From Flavobacterium sp. (GTDB taxonomy: Bacteria > Bacteroidota > Bacteroidia > Flavobacteriales > Flavobacteriaceae), in NCBI RefSeq assembly GCF_027484705.1, contig NZ_JAIXSL010000015.1, positions 62,001 to 126,000 on the forward strand: 64,000 nt of DNA, in the 5' to 3' direction. The position numbers and the translations under genes were made by a program. The notes under the pieces are model-generated. The model was not told the origin of the DNA and did no database searches. It worked only from the letters and a program-made list of their open reading frames with translations. Below are positions 45,586 to 54,548 of the stretch, piece after piece; within the stretch, counting starts at the first letter, position 1, and every line of letters starts with the position of its first letter.

Positions 45586-46428
45586 ATGAAAGCACTGATT
45601 GTTGGTGGAACGTCTTCGATTGCAAACGCTTTAAAGCCTATACTGGCGCAGTTTTGCGAAGTGATGACGGCTGGAAGAACTGGTTGCGACATTACTTTAG
45701 ATTTGTCCGATGAAAACATTTCGCTTCCAAACGATATTGATGTCATCATTCATACCGCCGCGCATTTCGGAGGCAAAACCGCTGAAGAAATCATCGCTGC
45801 TGAAAAAATCAATGTGATTGGAACGGTTCGATTGTGCAAAGCCGCTGTTGATGCAGGTGTGAAGCACTTTATTTACATTTCAAGTATTTTCTCAAACGCC
45901 ACGCCCGACGAACCTAATTATTCGGTTTACAGCATTTCAAAAAAACACTCGGAAGAATTGGCAACATACTATTGTTCTTTAAATAATTTACCGTTGACAA
46001 TTTTAAAACCTTCGCACTTATATGGCGTCGAAGAAAGTTTCAAAAAGCACCAGCCGTTTTTCTATACTATTCTGGACAAAGCGAAAAACAGTGAAGATCT
46101 AACGCTTTACGGCAACAACGATCCGGTCAGAAACTTTCTATTCATCGACGATTTGACCGAAATAATTTTGAAAGTCGTGCAGCAAAAAGTCACTGGAAGT
46201 TATTCGTGTACTCAAATGAACGACGTGACTTACACCGAAATTGCCGCTACAGCTTATAAAGTTTTCGGCACGGATGGCAAAGCCACTTTCCTGAGCGACA
46301 AACCCGATATTCCAAGTTTTCAATACGATAAAGACGGTGCACTATATCAGAAAATCGGATTTTATCCGCAAGTGACACTCGAACAAGGCATCCAAAAAAT
46401 TGTCGATAACAGTAACAATAGCAAATGA
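45586..46428 (+). CDS. NAD-dependent epimerase/dehydratase (extended SDR)
   Basis: The 280-residue protein begins MKALIVGGTSSIANALKPIL, an NAD-binding Rossmann start with a GGTSSIA variant of GxxGxxG. It carries FIYISSIFSNA and YSVYSISKKHSEE with the Tyr-Lys pair, and RNFLFIDDLTEII. It should modify a nucleotide sugar (4-reduction or epimerisation). Its start follows the previous stop directly, and it overlaps the ATP-grasp gene by 4 bp. Confidence 0.83.
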   Translation: MKALIVGGTSSIANALKPILAQFCEVMTAGRTGCDITLDLSDENISLPNDIDVIIHTAAHFGGKTAEEIIAAEKINVIGTVRLCKAAVDAGVKHFIYISSIFSNATPDEPNYSVYSISKKHSEELATYYCSLNNLPLTILKPSHLYGVEESFKKHQPFFYTILDKAKNSEDLTLYGNNDPVRNFLFIDDLTEIILKVVQQKVTGSYSCTQMNDVTYTEIAATAYKVFGTDGKATFLSDKPDIPSFQYDKDGALYQKIGFYPQVTLEQGIQKIVDNSNNSK

Positions 46429-47387
46429 AAAATATTTTAGTTTCAGGTGCGAGCGGCATCATCGGCTACGGCATTTTGCGTTCGCTGCGGTTGTCGGGAA
46501 TTCCATACAAATTCATCGGCACAACGATTTATTCCGATTCAGCCGCTGAAGGATTTTGCGATATTTTTGAACAGGCGGTTCCGACGAACGATCCAAATTA
46601 TATCGATTGGCTTCTGAAAACCATCGAAAAGCACCAAATCGATCTGATTATTCCGGGTATTGAAGCCGATATGTACGCATGGTCAGAACATAAAGACACC
46701 CTCGAAAAAAGCGGCGTCAAAGTATTGTTGAATGCCCAAGAACTCATCGACGCCTGCCACGACAAATGGGTTTTCTATCAAAAATTAAAAGAATCCGATT
46801 TACCTTTTGCAATAGACACGACTTTAGAGTCAGATTTCAAGGTATTAAAAACCCAATTCGGATTGCCGTTTCTTTTAAAACCACGCATAGGTCACGGTTC
46901 TAAAGGAATTGTACGCGTAAATTCCGAAGAAGAATTTGAAAAACACCAACAATATATCGGTTCCCAATTGATGGCGCAACCGATTGTCGGAAATGACGAC
47001 GAAGAATATACAACTTCAGCATTTTGCGACGGACAAGGCGGATTTTATGCGTATATGACGCTCAAAAGAAAATTGTCAAAAGACGGTTTTACTGAAAAAG
47101 CTGAAGTCATTAATTTGGAAAATATAGAGGAAACTCTAAAAGCATTGTGCTCGATTTTTAAACCCATCGGCCCGACGAATTTCCAATTTAGAAAGGATGA
47201 TGATGGTTTGAAATTGCTCGAAATCAACCCGCGCATTTCTTCATCAACTTCCATTCGCGCTAAATTCGGTTACAACGAATCGCAAATGGCCGTTGATTAT
47301 TTCGTTGAAAATAAAACCATCGGGCAACCAAAAATCAAAAACGGAAAAGCCATCCGTTATATCGAAGACCTGATCATCTATGAATAA
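46425..47387 (+). CDS. ATP-grasp protein (carbamoyl-phosphate synthase-like)
   Basis: The 320-residue protein starts with a Rossmann-like preATP domain (NILVSGASGIIGYGILRSL). The ATP-binding Lys and Gly loop are in PFLLKPRIGHGSKGIVRV, and the metal ligands in LKLLEINPRISSSTSI. It would link a carboxylate to an amine or other nucleophile with ATP. It lies between an epimerase (4 bp overlap) and a metallophosphoesterase (8 bp overlap). It shares the general layout of the protein at 30797. Confidence 0.82.
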   Translation: MKNILVSGASGIIGYGILRSLRLSGIPYKFIGTTIYSDSAAEGFCDIFEQAVPTNDPNYIDWLLKTIEKHQIDLIIPGIEADMYAWSEHKDTLEKSGVKVLLNAQELIDACHDKWVFYQKLKESDLPFAIDTTLESDFKVLKTQFGLPFLLKPRIGHGSKGIVRVNSEEEFEKHQQYIGSQLMAQPIVGNDDEEYTTSAFCDGQGGFYAYMTLKRKLSKDGFTEKAEVINLENIEETLKALCSIFKPIGPTNFQFRKDDDGLKLLEINPRISSSTSIRAKFGYNESQMAVDYFVENKTIGQPKIKNGKAIRYIEDLIIYE

Positions 47388-48054
47388 AATTGGCATCATC
47401 TCCGACATTCACGGAAACTACGAAGCGTTAAAAACGGTTTTGGCCGAACTCGACGCGATGAATATCACCGAAATTTATTGCCTCGGCGATGTCGTCGGTT
47501 ATTATTCGCAGGTCAATGAATGCTGTGATGAACTCAGAAAACGCAATATCCCTTGTCTGATGGGCAACCACGATTGGTATATGGCGAGTGGCGGCTTTTG
47601 CCCGAGATCTAAAAGCGTTAATGATTGTTTGGTTTATCAACGCAAAGTGATTACTCAGGAAAATATCGATTGGCTGCGCACGTTTGATATGCAGCGGTTT
47701 GTAGGTTCAATTCACATGGTTCACGGCGGTTGGGCCGATCCGATTGATGAATATCTTGTCGAACCCAACGCAGACTATTTCTCCAGAATAGAAGGGAAGA
47801 ACTTCGTTTCGGGGCACACGCATTTTCAATCTTTACATCATTTTGGAGACAAAACCTATTGCAATCCGGGTTCTGTAGGCATGCCACGTGACAACGATCC
47901 GAGGGCTGCTTTTGCTACTTTTGACGGCGAATTTACTTTGCACCGTATCGAATATGATATGCAGGTAGTTTTTGACTTGATGGATAAAGCCGGATTCAAC
48001 GATTATTATTACGGATGTTTAAAAACCGGCGCAAGGAATCTTTGCAGGCTGTAA
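47380..48054 (+). CDS. Calcineurin-like metallophosphoesterase
   Basis: The 224-residue protein has all five metallophosphoesterase motifs in order: SDIHGNYEAL, GDVVGYY, GNHDWYM, MVHGGW and GHTHFQ, followed by CNPGSVGMPRD. This is the YfcE/MJ0936-like subfamily of phosphodiesterases. A role in the pathway could be removal of phosphate from an intermediate or a repair step. It overlaps the ATP-grasp gene by 8 bp. Confidence 0.9.
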   Translation: MNKIGIISDIHGNYEALKTVLAELDAMNITEIYCLGDVVGYYSQVNECCDELRKRNIPCLMGNHDWYMASGGFCPRSKSVNDCLVYQRKVITQENIDWLRTFDMQRFVGSIHMVHGGWADPIDEYLVEPNADYFSRIEGKNFVSGHTHFQSLHHFGDKTYCNPGSVGMPRDNDPRAAFATFDGEFTLHRIEYDMQVVFDLMDKAGFNDYYYGCLKTGARNLCRL

Positions 48055-48065
48055 AAAAAGAATAC

Positions 48066-49025
48066 ATGTTTAAGTGGAAAAAACTGGGACAAATTTTTAA
48101 TCCCATTGATTATAGAGACCAAAGCTGGATGTACGAATACGCGCAGGCGCCATCTGTGGTCATTTTTGAGAAAACCGTGCGCGTGTTTTTCTCGTCAAGG
48201 CCGGCCCCTGAAAACGGACAATACGTGAGCAGAATGGGTTACATCGATCTGAACAAAGACAATTTATCGGAAATCGTTTCGATTTGCAAAGCGCCGATTT
48301 TGCCTTTGGGCGGTTTGGGCACTTTCGACGAATTTGGAACTTATCCCGTTTCAGTGATTCAAAATGATGATGAAATCCGAGCCTATTACGCCGGCTGGAC
48401 GCGCTGCGAATCTGTTCCTTTCAACGCCGCGATTGGCGTTGCCGTGAGTAAAGACAATGGCGATTCTTTTCAGAGAATGGGTGAAGGGCCGGTGATTCCG
48501 TACACGCCTGATGAACCCTTTGTGATGGGAAGCCCAAAAATCAGAAAGTTCGGTGATACTTGGTATTTGTGGTATTCCGCAACCCGTGAATGGATTCCGA
48601 ATGACGGGCAACCGCAACCCGTTTATAAAATCAGGATGGCGACTTCAACCGATGGCATCAACTGGAATAAAAACCACAAGGATTTGATTCCCGATGTATT
48701 GGAAGTCAACGAATGCCAGGCGAGCGCCGATGTTTTTCAATACCAAGGCAAGTATCACATGTTTTTTTCGTACCGCAATAACCTCAATTTCCGCGAACCT
48801 GGGCGAGGTTACAGAATCGGTTATGCTTCTTCTACGGATTTAATCCACTGGACACGTGAAGATCAAAAAGCCGGAATTGAAGCATCGCAAAGCGGCTGGG
48901 ATTCAGAATCGGTGAGTTACCCGTTTGTGTTTGCGCTCAACAATAAAGTTTACATGCTCCACCAAGGCAATGAAATCGGGCGTTTCGGTTTCGGATTGGC
49001 CGAATTGGAAAGTTATCATCAATAA
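48066..49025 (+). CDS. Five-bladed beta-propeller glycosidase-like protein (GH43/GH32/GH130-like), copy 1
   Basis: The start ATG 48066 gives MFKWKKLGQIFNPIDY, which aligns with the start of copy 2; the frame from 48015 begins inside the phosphoesterase gene. The 319 residues contain repeated propeller blades (IRAYYAGWTR, WYLWYSATREW, YHMFFSYRNNL, KVYMLHQGNEIG) and TSTDGINW-type motifs of GH32/43/68/130 folds. There is no signal peptide, so it is cytoplasmic. It may be a phosphorylase or a transferase rather than a degrading enzyme. The function is unknown. Confidence 0.75.
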   Translation: MFKWKKLGQIFNPIDYRDQSWMYEYAQAPSVVIFEKTVRVFFSSRPAPENGQYVSRMGYIDLNKDNLSEIVSICKAPILPLGGLGTFDEFGTYPVSVIQNDDEIRAYYAGWTRCESVPFNAAIGVAVSKDNGDSFQRMGEGPVIPYTPDEPFVMGSPKIRKFGDTWYLWYSATREWIPNDGQPQPVYKIRMATSTDGINWNKNHKDLIPDVLEVNECQASADVFQYQGKYHMFFSYRNNLNFREPGRGYRIGYASSTDLIHWTREDQKAGIEASQSGWDSESVSYPFVFALNNKVYMLHQGNEIGRFGFGLAELESYHQ

Positions 49026-49026
49026 T

Positions 49027-49980
49027 ATGAAGTGGAAAAAACTAGGGAAGATTTTCAACCCGACCGATCATAAACTGCCCAACAATTGCTTTGAATTCGC
49101 GCAATCGCCTCAAACGATTGTCTTCGATGATTTCGTGAGGATTTATTTCTCGACGCGCGAAAAAGACAACATTGGTAAATATTTGAGCCATGTCGCTTTT
49201 GTGGATTTCGACAAGGAATTCAAACAGATTCTAAATATTTCGACCGAAACCGTCATTCCTTTAGGGAAATTAGGCTGTTTTGACGAGCATGGGATTTTTC
49301 CAATCAATGTGTTGAAGCATGAAGATAAAATCCTAGCTTATACGACTGGCTGGAACAGAAAAGTATCCGTTTCCGCCGACGCTTCCGTAGGTTTTGCGGT
49401 GAGCCATGATCAGGGAAAAACCTTTGAAAAACTCGGCAATGGCCCAGTATTGACCGCAACTTTGCACGAACCTTTTTTGGTCTGCGATGCTTTCGTAGCG
49501 GTTTTCGAAAACACCTTCCACATGTGGTACATCTACGGCACGCAATGGACGGAATTCGTCGAAGGGCAGGCGCCGGACAGGGTTTATAAAATCGCCCACG
49601 CAACTTCCGACGACGGCATCCACTGGAAAAAAGAAGGCCGGAAAATCATCACGGATAAAATCAATAACGAAGAATGTCAGGCTTTGCCAAGCGTCATTTT
49701 TTACAACGGTTTATACCATATGGTGTTCTGCTACCGCCACGCTTCAGGGTTCAGAACCGACAAGAATAAAGGCTACCGATTGGGGTATGCTTATTCCAAT
49801 GATTTAACAAATTGGACACGCGATGATGAAAAGTTAGGCATCAATTTAAGTGAAAACGACTGGGATTCCGACATGATGTGCTATCCGCATTTTTTTAAAG
49901 TCGGGAATCAAGTATATTTGCTCTACAATGGAAACGAATTCGGGAAAGCCGGTTTTGGCCTGGCAATGCTCGAAAATTAA
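49027..49980 (+). CDS. Five-bladed beta-propeller glycosidase-like protein, copy 2
   Basis: ATG 49027 is 1 bp after the stop of copy 1 and yields MKWKKLGKIFNPTDHK, closely matching the start of copy 1. The 317 residues share the sequence order: VRIYFSTREKDN, DEHGIFPINVLKHEDKI, FHMWYIYGTQW, TSDDGIHWKKEG, YHMVFCYRHASGF and YLLYNGNEFGKAGFGLA. The pair is a tandem duplication with clear divergence. Like copy 1 it lacks a signal peptide. The two may form a heterodimer or act on two different sugars. Confidence 0.75.
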   Translation: MKWKKLGKIFNPTDHKLPNNCFEFAQSPQTIVFDDFVRIYFSTREKDNIGKYLSHVAFVDFDKEFKQILNISTETVIPLGKLGCFDEHGIFPINVLKHEDKILAYTTGWNRKVSVSADASVGFAVSHDQGKTFEKLGNGPVLTATLHEPFLVCDAFVAVFENTFHMWYIYGTQWTEFVEGQAPDRVYKIAHATSDDGIHWKKEGRKIITDKINNEECQALPSVIFYNGLYHMVFCYRHASGFRTDKNKGYRLGYAYSNDLTNWTRDDEKLGINLSENDWDSDMMCYPHFFKVGNQVYLLYNGNEFGKAGFGLAMLEN

Positions 49981-50000
49981 ATAAAATAGTACAATTCGAA

Positions 50001-50744
50001 ATGGAAACTAAGAGAGATTACAATAAAGAACTAAAAGATACCGCCGATCATAAATACGTCTACAGTTTTGATTATGATGTGATGCACCCGTTTATGATTC
50101 AAGCGTTTGAGCCTTTTTTTAGGAATGGGAATTTCCTCGAACTTGGAAGCCACAAAGGTGTTTTTACCAAATTATTTTTACCGTATTTCGACGACATTAC
50201 TTGCGTGGAAGTATCCGATGAAGCGATTTCGGAAGCCAAACAAACCTTCGGCGACAAAATAAAATTCGTCAATTCGTTGTTCGAAACCGTTGATCTTCCT
50301 ACAAAGTATGACAACATCGTGCTCACGCATGTGCTCGAACACATCGACGATCCTGTGGCTGTATTGAAGCGCATCAATGATGAATGGCTGTCAGACAACG
50401 GAAGATTCTTTCTAGTTTGTCCGAATGCGAACGCGCCATCACGTCAGATTGCGGTCAAAATGGGATTGATCACACACAATTCCGCCGTGACACCCGCCGA
50501 AAAAGAGCACGGCCATAACATTACTTACACGCTCGATACTTTAGAACGCGATGCCAAAGCGGCCGGACTCAAAGTGGTTCACCGTTCAGGGATTTTCTTC
50601 AAAGGATTGGCTAATTTCCAGTGGGATCGTTTGTTGCAGACTGATATTATTTCTAAGGAATACCTGCAAGGTTGCTACGAATTGGGGCAACAATATCCTG
50701 ATTTGTGCTCGAGTATTTTCTTAATGTGTGAAAAAGGGAAGTAA
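50001..50744 (+). CDS. Class I SAM-dependent methyltransferase
   Basis: The 247-residue protein has SAM motif I NFLELGSHKGVFTKLF, an acidic strand-end CVEVSD, YDNIVLTHVLEHIDDP and GRFFLVCPNANAPSRQ. The C-terminal part (HGHNITYTLDTLERDAKAAG, then YPDLCSSIF) parallels the protein at 44866, so I call them paralogues. It probably methylates a sugar. It lies 20 bp after propeller copy 2 and 3 bp before a GT2. Confidence 0.82.
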   Translation: METKRDYNKELKDTADHKYVYSFDYDVMHPFMIQAFEPFFRNGNFLELGSHKGVFTKLFLPYFDDITCVEVSDEAISEAKQTFGDKIKFVNSLFETVDLPTKYDNIVLTHVLEHIDDPVAVLKRINDEWLSDNGRFFLVCPNANAPSRQIAVKMGLITHNSAVTPAEKEHGHNITYTLDTLERDAKAAGLKVVHRSGIFFKGLANFQWDRLLQTDIISKEYLQGCYELGQQYPDLCSSIFLMCEKGK

Positions 50745-50747
50745 GCC

Positions 50748-51587
50748 ATGCCAACGCCGTTGCTGTCTGTTTGTCTGATCACTTACAACCATGAGAACTA
50801 CATTCGTCAGGCGGTGGAAGGCGTTTTGATGCAACAAGTCAATTTCGATTGGGAACTCATTATTGCCGACGATTTTTCGACCGATGGTACGAGAACGATT
50901 TTAAAAGAATACCAACAAAAGTTTCCGGATCGGATTCGATTGATTCTTCAACAAAAAAATGTAGGCGCGGCGCAGAATTGGTTCGATCTGATGAAAACGC
51001 CAAAGTCAAAATACATCGCTTATTTTGAAGGCGACGATCACTGGATTGATGCCACGAAATTGCAAAAACAAGTCGATTTTTTAGAGCAAAACCCTGATTT
51101 TACTTTGTGCCATTCTGATGTGCAGGCGATAGATATTCATGGCAACACCAACGAAAATCACTCGATGAAATATTGGAATGCCCACCATTCGGTACTCGAT
51201 TACCGTTTTGCGATTTTTTCGCCGATTGCGTTCAGTTGCACTTCTGTCTTTAGGAATGTGGTTGCGTTTGATAAGCTTTCCAAAAATGTCAAAGCCGGCG
51301 ATTGGATGTTGTGGATTCTGCTCACCTTACAAGGAAAAGCAAAGTATTTGGATGAAAAATTCTCGATTTACCGTCAAGGTTCAGGGGTTTCCGGCCAATC
51401 GATCTGGTATAAGGATTTCCACCACCGTTCGCTTTTTTTATTGCAGCAGTTTTCTTTAAAAAACACTTTCGATCAAAACCGCTGGCTTGCGAAAGGTATA
51501 TCGTATTACACCTTATTCCACGCGGCCAAAATCTTCAGAGTTAGAAAATTGATTTACCTTGCCGAGAAAATTAAATTCGTCCCTTAA
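50748..51587 (+). CDS. Family 2 glycosyltransferase
   Basis: The 279-residue GT2 protein has LSVCLITYNHENYIRQAVEG, DDFSTDGTR and the metal site FEGDDHWID. It resembles the group of GT2 enzymes with the ending FSIYRQGSGVSG. It is soluble. It overlaps the next gene by 1 bp. The sugar it transfers is unknown. Confidence 0.88.
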   Translation: MPTPLLSVCLITYNHENYIRQAVEGVLMQQVNFDWELIIADDFSTDGTRTILKEYQQKFPDRIRLILQQKNVGAAQNWFDLMKTPKSKYIAYFEGDDHWIDATKLQKQVDFLEQNPDFTLCHSDVQAIDIHGNTNENHSMKYWNAHHSVLDYRFAIFSPIAFSCTSVFRNVVAFDKLSKNVKAGDWMLWILLTLQGKAKYLDEKFSIYRQGSGVSGQSIWYKDFHHRSLFLLQQFSLKNTFDQNRWLAKGISYYTLFHAAKIFRVRKLIYLAEKIKFVP

Positions 51588-52591
51588 TGCGCGTAGGTTT
51601 TAATCCCCATAAAGACAAGCCGCTCGAAAAAGTGGCGTTCAACCATCAGGTCATTATCCCGGTTTTTATACCCAATCTTGAAGGCTATTACGCCGATGGT
51701 TTGAAGATATTAAAGTTGTGTCTCGATTCGCTTTTTGCAACGGTACATTCGAATACTTTTATTACGATTGTCAATAATGGCAGCGATGCGAAAGTCGTCG
51801 AATATCTTGATGCACTTTTCAATGATGGTAAAATCCATGAACTGATTCATACGACCAACATCGGAAAAGTCAATGCGATTCTCAAAGGATTGGCAGGCAA
51901 CAACATCGAACTCGTCACGATAGCCGACAGCGATGTGTTGTTTCTCTCGAACTGGCAACAGGAAACCAATAAAGTTTTTGCCGCGATTCCTAAAGCCGGT
52001 GTCGTCGGAATTGTGCCGCAATACAGAACTTTCATGACACGTTGCGAAAATATTCTGTGGAGCAATTTGTTCAATAAAAACCTGAAATTTCTTCCAGTTA
52101 AAAACCCTGAAGCTTTAGAACATTTCTACAAAAGCGTCGGTTGGGACGACATCATGAAATACCATCACGACATCGCTTTGGGTTACGAATCGAACGGCGT
52201 CAAGACTTACTTGGGTTCGGGGCATTTCGTGGCGACTTATAAAAAGGATATGTTTGATGAAATCGTCACTTTCATTGGTTTCAAAATGGGCGGACTCAGC
52301 GAAGATTATCTCGACCAATGCCCGTTGAAAAAAGACTATTGGCGCCTGACGACTTTCGACAATTTCGCTTACCACATGGGTAATGTCTATGAAAACTGGA
52401 TGAGCGAAGTCACGCATTCGAATGATGAAAGTTATGAATTCAAGTCTGATTTCCCGACTTCCAAAAACATCAACAGCGTCGAATATTATTTCAAAAGCAG
52501 AATCCTTCGCAAGATTTTCAAAAGCAGAAAAGTCAGGATGCTGTTTTTCTGGCACAAAAACTTGCCCAAAGAAATGATCGCTACTTATTAA
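51587..52591 (+). CDS. GT-A glycosyltransferase, family 2-like
   Basis: The 334-residue protein has a GT-A opening displaced by about 20 residues (HQVIIPVFIPNLEGYY), the nucleotide-binding VNNGSDAKVVEYL and the DxD in IADSDVLFLSNW. A basic C-terminal tail (KSRILRKIFKSRKVRML) may bind the membrane. It starts in the stop of the previous GT2 and ends 3 bp before another GT2. Donor not predictable. Confidence 0.78.
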   Translation: MRVGFNPHKDKPLEKVAFNHQVIIPVFIPNLEGYYADGLKILKLCLDSLFATVHSNTFITIVNNGSDAKVVEYLDALFNDGKIHELIHTTNIGKVNAILKGLAGNNIELVTIADSDVLFLSNWQQETNKVFAAIPKAGVVGIVPQYRTFMTRCENILWSNLFNKNLKFLPVKNPEALEHFYKSVGWDDIMKYHHDIALGYESNGVKTYLGSGHFVATYKKDMFDEIVTFIGFKMGGLSEDYLDQCPLKKDYWRLTTFDNFAYHMGNVYENWMSEVTHSNDESYEFKSDFPTSKNINSVEYYFKSRILRKIFKSRKVRMLFFWHKNLPKEMIATY

Positions 52592-52594
52592 CGC

Positions 52595-53509
52595 ATGACG
52601 CAACCTTCCAAAAAATTCACCATCCTGATTACGACCAAAAACCGTTTGGAGGATTTGACTTATACGCTTGTCAAAATCGATCCTTTGTTGCAGCGCGACG
52701 ATGTGGCTTGCATGCTTTGCGACGACGGTTCGACCGATGGCACTTCGGAGTTCATCAAAAGCCATTATCCCGATATTCATTTGATCCGCAATGAAAAAAG
52801 CAAAGGCCTGATCTACAGCAGAAACAAATTGTTGCATCTGACCACAACCGATTACGCGATTTCGATTGATGATGACTTGCATTTCATCACTGAAAATCCA
52901 TTGGAACTGATTGACGATTATTTTAAGCAGCATCCCGAATGTGGTTTGATTGGATTTAGGATTTTCTGGAGCAAAACCGAACCCGAATCGACTCAAACAA
53001 AAGAGCAACCGCTGCGCATGAGAAGTTTTCCCGGCGGCGCTAACGTTTGGCGCATGAAAGCCTGGCATCAAATCCCCGATTATCCTTATTGGTTTGTTTT
53101 TCACGGCGAGGAAGATTTTGCGTCTTACGAACTGTTCAAGAAAAACATAGAAATTCACTATTTGCCATCGGTTTTGGTCAACCATCGCGTTGATTTAAAA
53201 GCCCGAAAATCCAACGCCGATTATATGATTCGCTTAAAACGGTCGTTGCGTTCGGGTTGGTTTTTATATTTTCTGTTTTTTCCGTGGATCAAAATCCCGA
53301 GAATGCTCGCTTATTCAATCTGGATGCAATTGAAACTCAAAGTATTCAAAGGCGATTTCAAAGCGCTTCAGGCAATCGTTTTAGCGTTATTCGACCTTGT
53401 GATTTTCATTCCCAAAATAATCAAACACAGTAACCGGCTGACTTTGAGTGAGTACAAAGCCTACGACCAATTAGAGAACGTGAGGTTGTACTGGAAACCG
53501 GAAAAATAA
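52595..53509 (+). CDS. Family 2 glycosyltransferase
   Basis: The 304-residue GT2 enzyme has FTILITTKNRLEDLTYTL, CDDGSTDGTSEF and SIDDDLHF with the metal-binding DDD. PGGANVWRMKAW and FHGEEDFASYELF give the acceptor-side motif with the acidic pair. A hydrophobic stretch near residue 225 (FLYFLFFPWIKIP) may contact the membrane. It is the last of three transferases before the nonulosonate genes. Confidence 0.87.
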   Translation: MTQPSKKFTILITTKNRLEDLTYTLVKIDPLLQRDDVACMLCDDGSTDGTSEFIKSHYPDIHLIRNEKSKGLIYSRNKLLHLTTTDYAISIDDDLHFITENPLELIDDYFKQHPECGLIGFRIFWSKTEPESTQTKEQPLRMRSFPGGANVWRMKAWHQIPDYPYWFVFHGEEDFASYELFKKNIEIHYLPSVLVNHRVDLKARKSNADYMIRLKRSLRSGWFLYFLFFPWIKIPRMLAYSIWMQLKLKVFKGDFKALQAIVLALFDLVIFIPKIIKHSNRLTLSEYKAYDQLENVRLYWKPEK

Positions 53510-53540
53510 TTACTTTTACGCTTCATTTTTGAAAGCTTTC

Positions 53541-54548
53541 ATGAGAGACAAACCTTATTTTATCGCTGAGATTGCGCAGGCGCACGACGGAAGTCTGGGG
53601 ATTTTGCATTCCTACATCGACGCTGTGGCGAAAACCGGCGTGCAGGCGATCAAGTTTCAGATGCATATTGCTGAAGCCGAAAGCAGCATCCACGAACCGT
53701 TTAGGGTCAAATTTTCTTATGAAGATGCCACGCGTTTCGATTACTGGAAGCGCATGGAATTCACTTTCGAGCAATGGCAAGGCATCAAAAAACATTGCGA
53801 CGAAGTGGGTTTGGATTTCATCTGTTCGCCGTTCAGCAATGCTGCGGTCGATTGGCTTGAAAAACTCGATGTGAAAGCTTACAAAGTCGGTTCGGGAGAA
53901 GTTTCGAATTTCCTTTTATTGGATAAAATTATTGAAACCAAAAAACCAATCATCATTTCGTCAGGCATGAGCAGTTTTTCAGAATTGGATCAAGTCGTTG
54001 ATTATTTGAAAAGTAAAGCAGCAGATTTTTCGATTTTGCAATGCACAACGGCTTACCCGACGCTTCCGCACCAATACGGATTGAATTTGATTCCCGAACT
54101 TAAAGCACGCTACAATATTCCTGTTGGTTTTTCAGACCATTCCGCTAAAACCGCCACCGGAATTGCAGCTGTGGCTTTGGGCGCGGAAATCCTAGAATTC
54201 CATGTGGTTTTTGACCGAGCAATGTTCGGCCCGGACGCGATCGCATCTTTAACTCTCGAAGAAACAAAACAATTGGTCGAAGGCGCGACGGCCATTTTCG
54301 AAGCGCAATCGCAACCGATAGATAAAAATAACACCGAAGCATTCACCACTTTAAAGAGCATTTTTGAAAAATCTTTAGCAGTGAATAAAGACTTACCTGA
54401 AGGGCACACGATTACTTTTGAAGATCTGGAACACAAAAAACCAACCGGTTACGGCATTCCGGCGCGCGATTACCAAACGGTCATCGGCAAGAAATTATCA
54501 AAAGACAAAAGCCAGTGGGATTTTTTAAATGAAGACGATTTGCCATGA
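53541..54548 (+). CDS. neuB: Nonulosonic acid synthase (NeuB family)
   Basis: ATG 53541 (MRDKPYFIAEIAQAHDGS) is preferred to the TTG at 53529. The 335-residue protein has the NeuB barrel (TGVQAIKFQMH, ISSGMSSFSEL, LQCTTAYPTLP, GFSDHSAKT) and a C-terminal SAF antifreeze-like domain (HKKPTGYGIPARDY). It condenses phosphoenolpyruvate with an N-acyl mannosamine-type sugar to give a nine-carbon acid. Whether the product is Neu5Ac, legionaminic acid or a relative cannot be read from the sequence. It overlaps neuC by 4 bp. Confidence 0.93.
   Translation: MRDKPYFIAEIAQAHDGSLGILHSYIDAVAKTGVQAIKFQMHIAEAESSIHEPFRVKFSYEDATRFDYWKRMEFTFEQWQGIKKHCDEVGLDFICSPFSNAAVDWLEKLDVKAYKVGSGEVSNFLLLDKIIETKKPIIISSGMSSFSELDQVVDYLKSKAADFSILQCTTAYPTLPHQYGLNLIPELKARYNIPVGFSDHSAKTATGIAAVALGAEILEFHVVFDRAMFGPDAIASLTLEETKQLVEGATAIFEAQSQPIDKNNTEAFTTLKSIFEKSLAVNKDLPEGHTITFEDLEHKKPTGYGIPARDYQTVIGKKLSKDKSQWDFLNEDDLP

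Noticed and set aside
52115..53185. Long minus-strand open frame of 356 codons
   Set aside because: It lies antisense across two GT2 genes with clear motifs, spans their junction, and shows no recognisable domain. It is a shadow frame.
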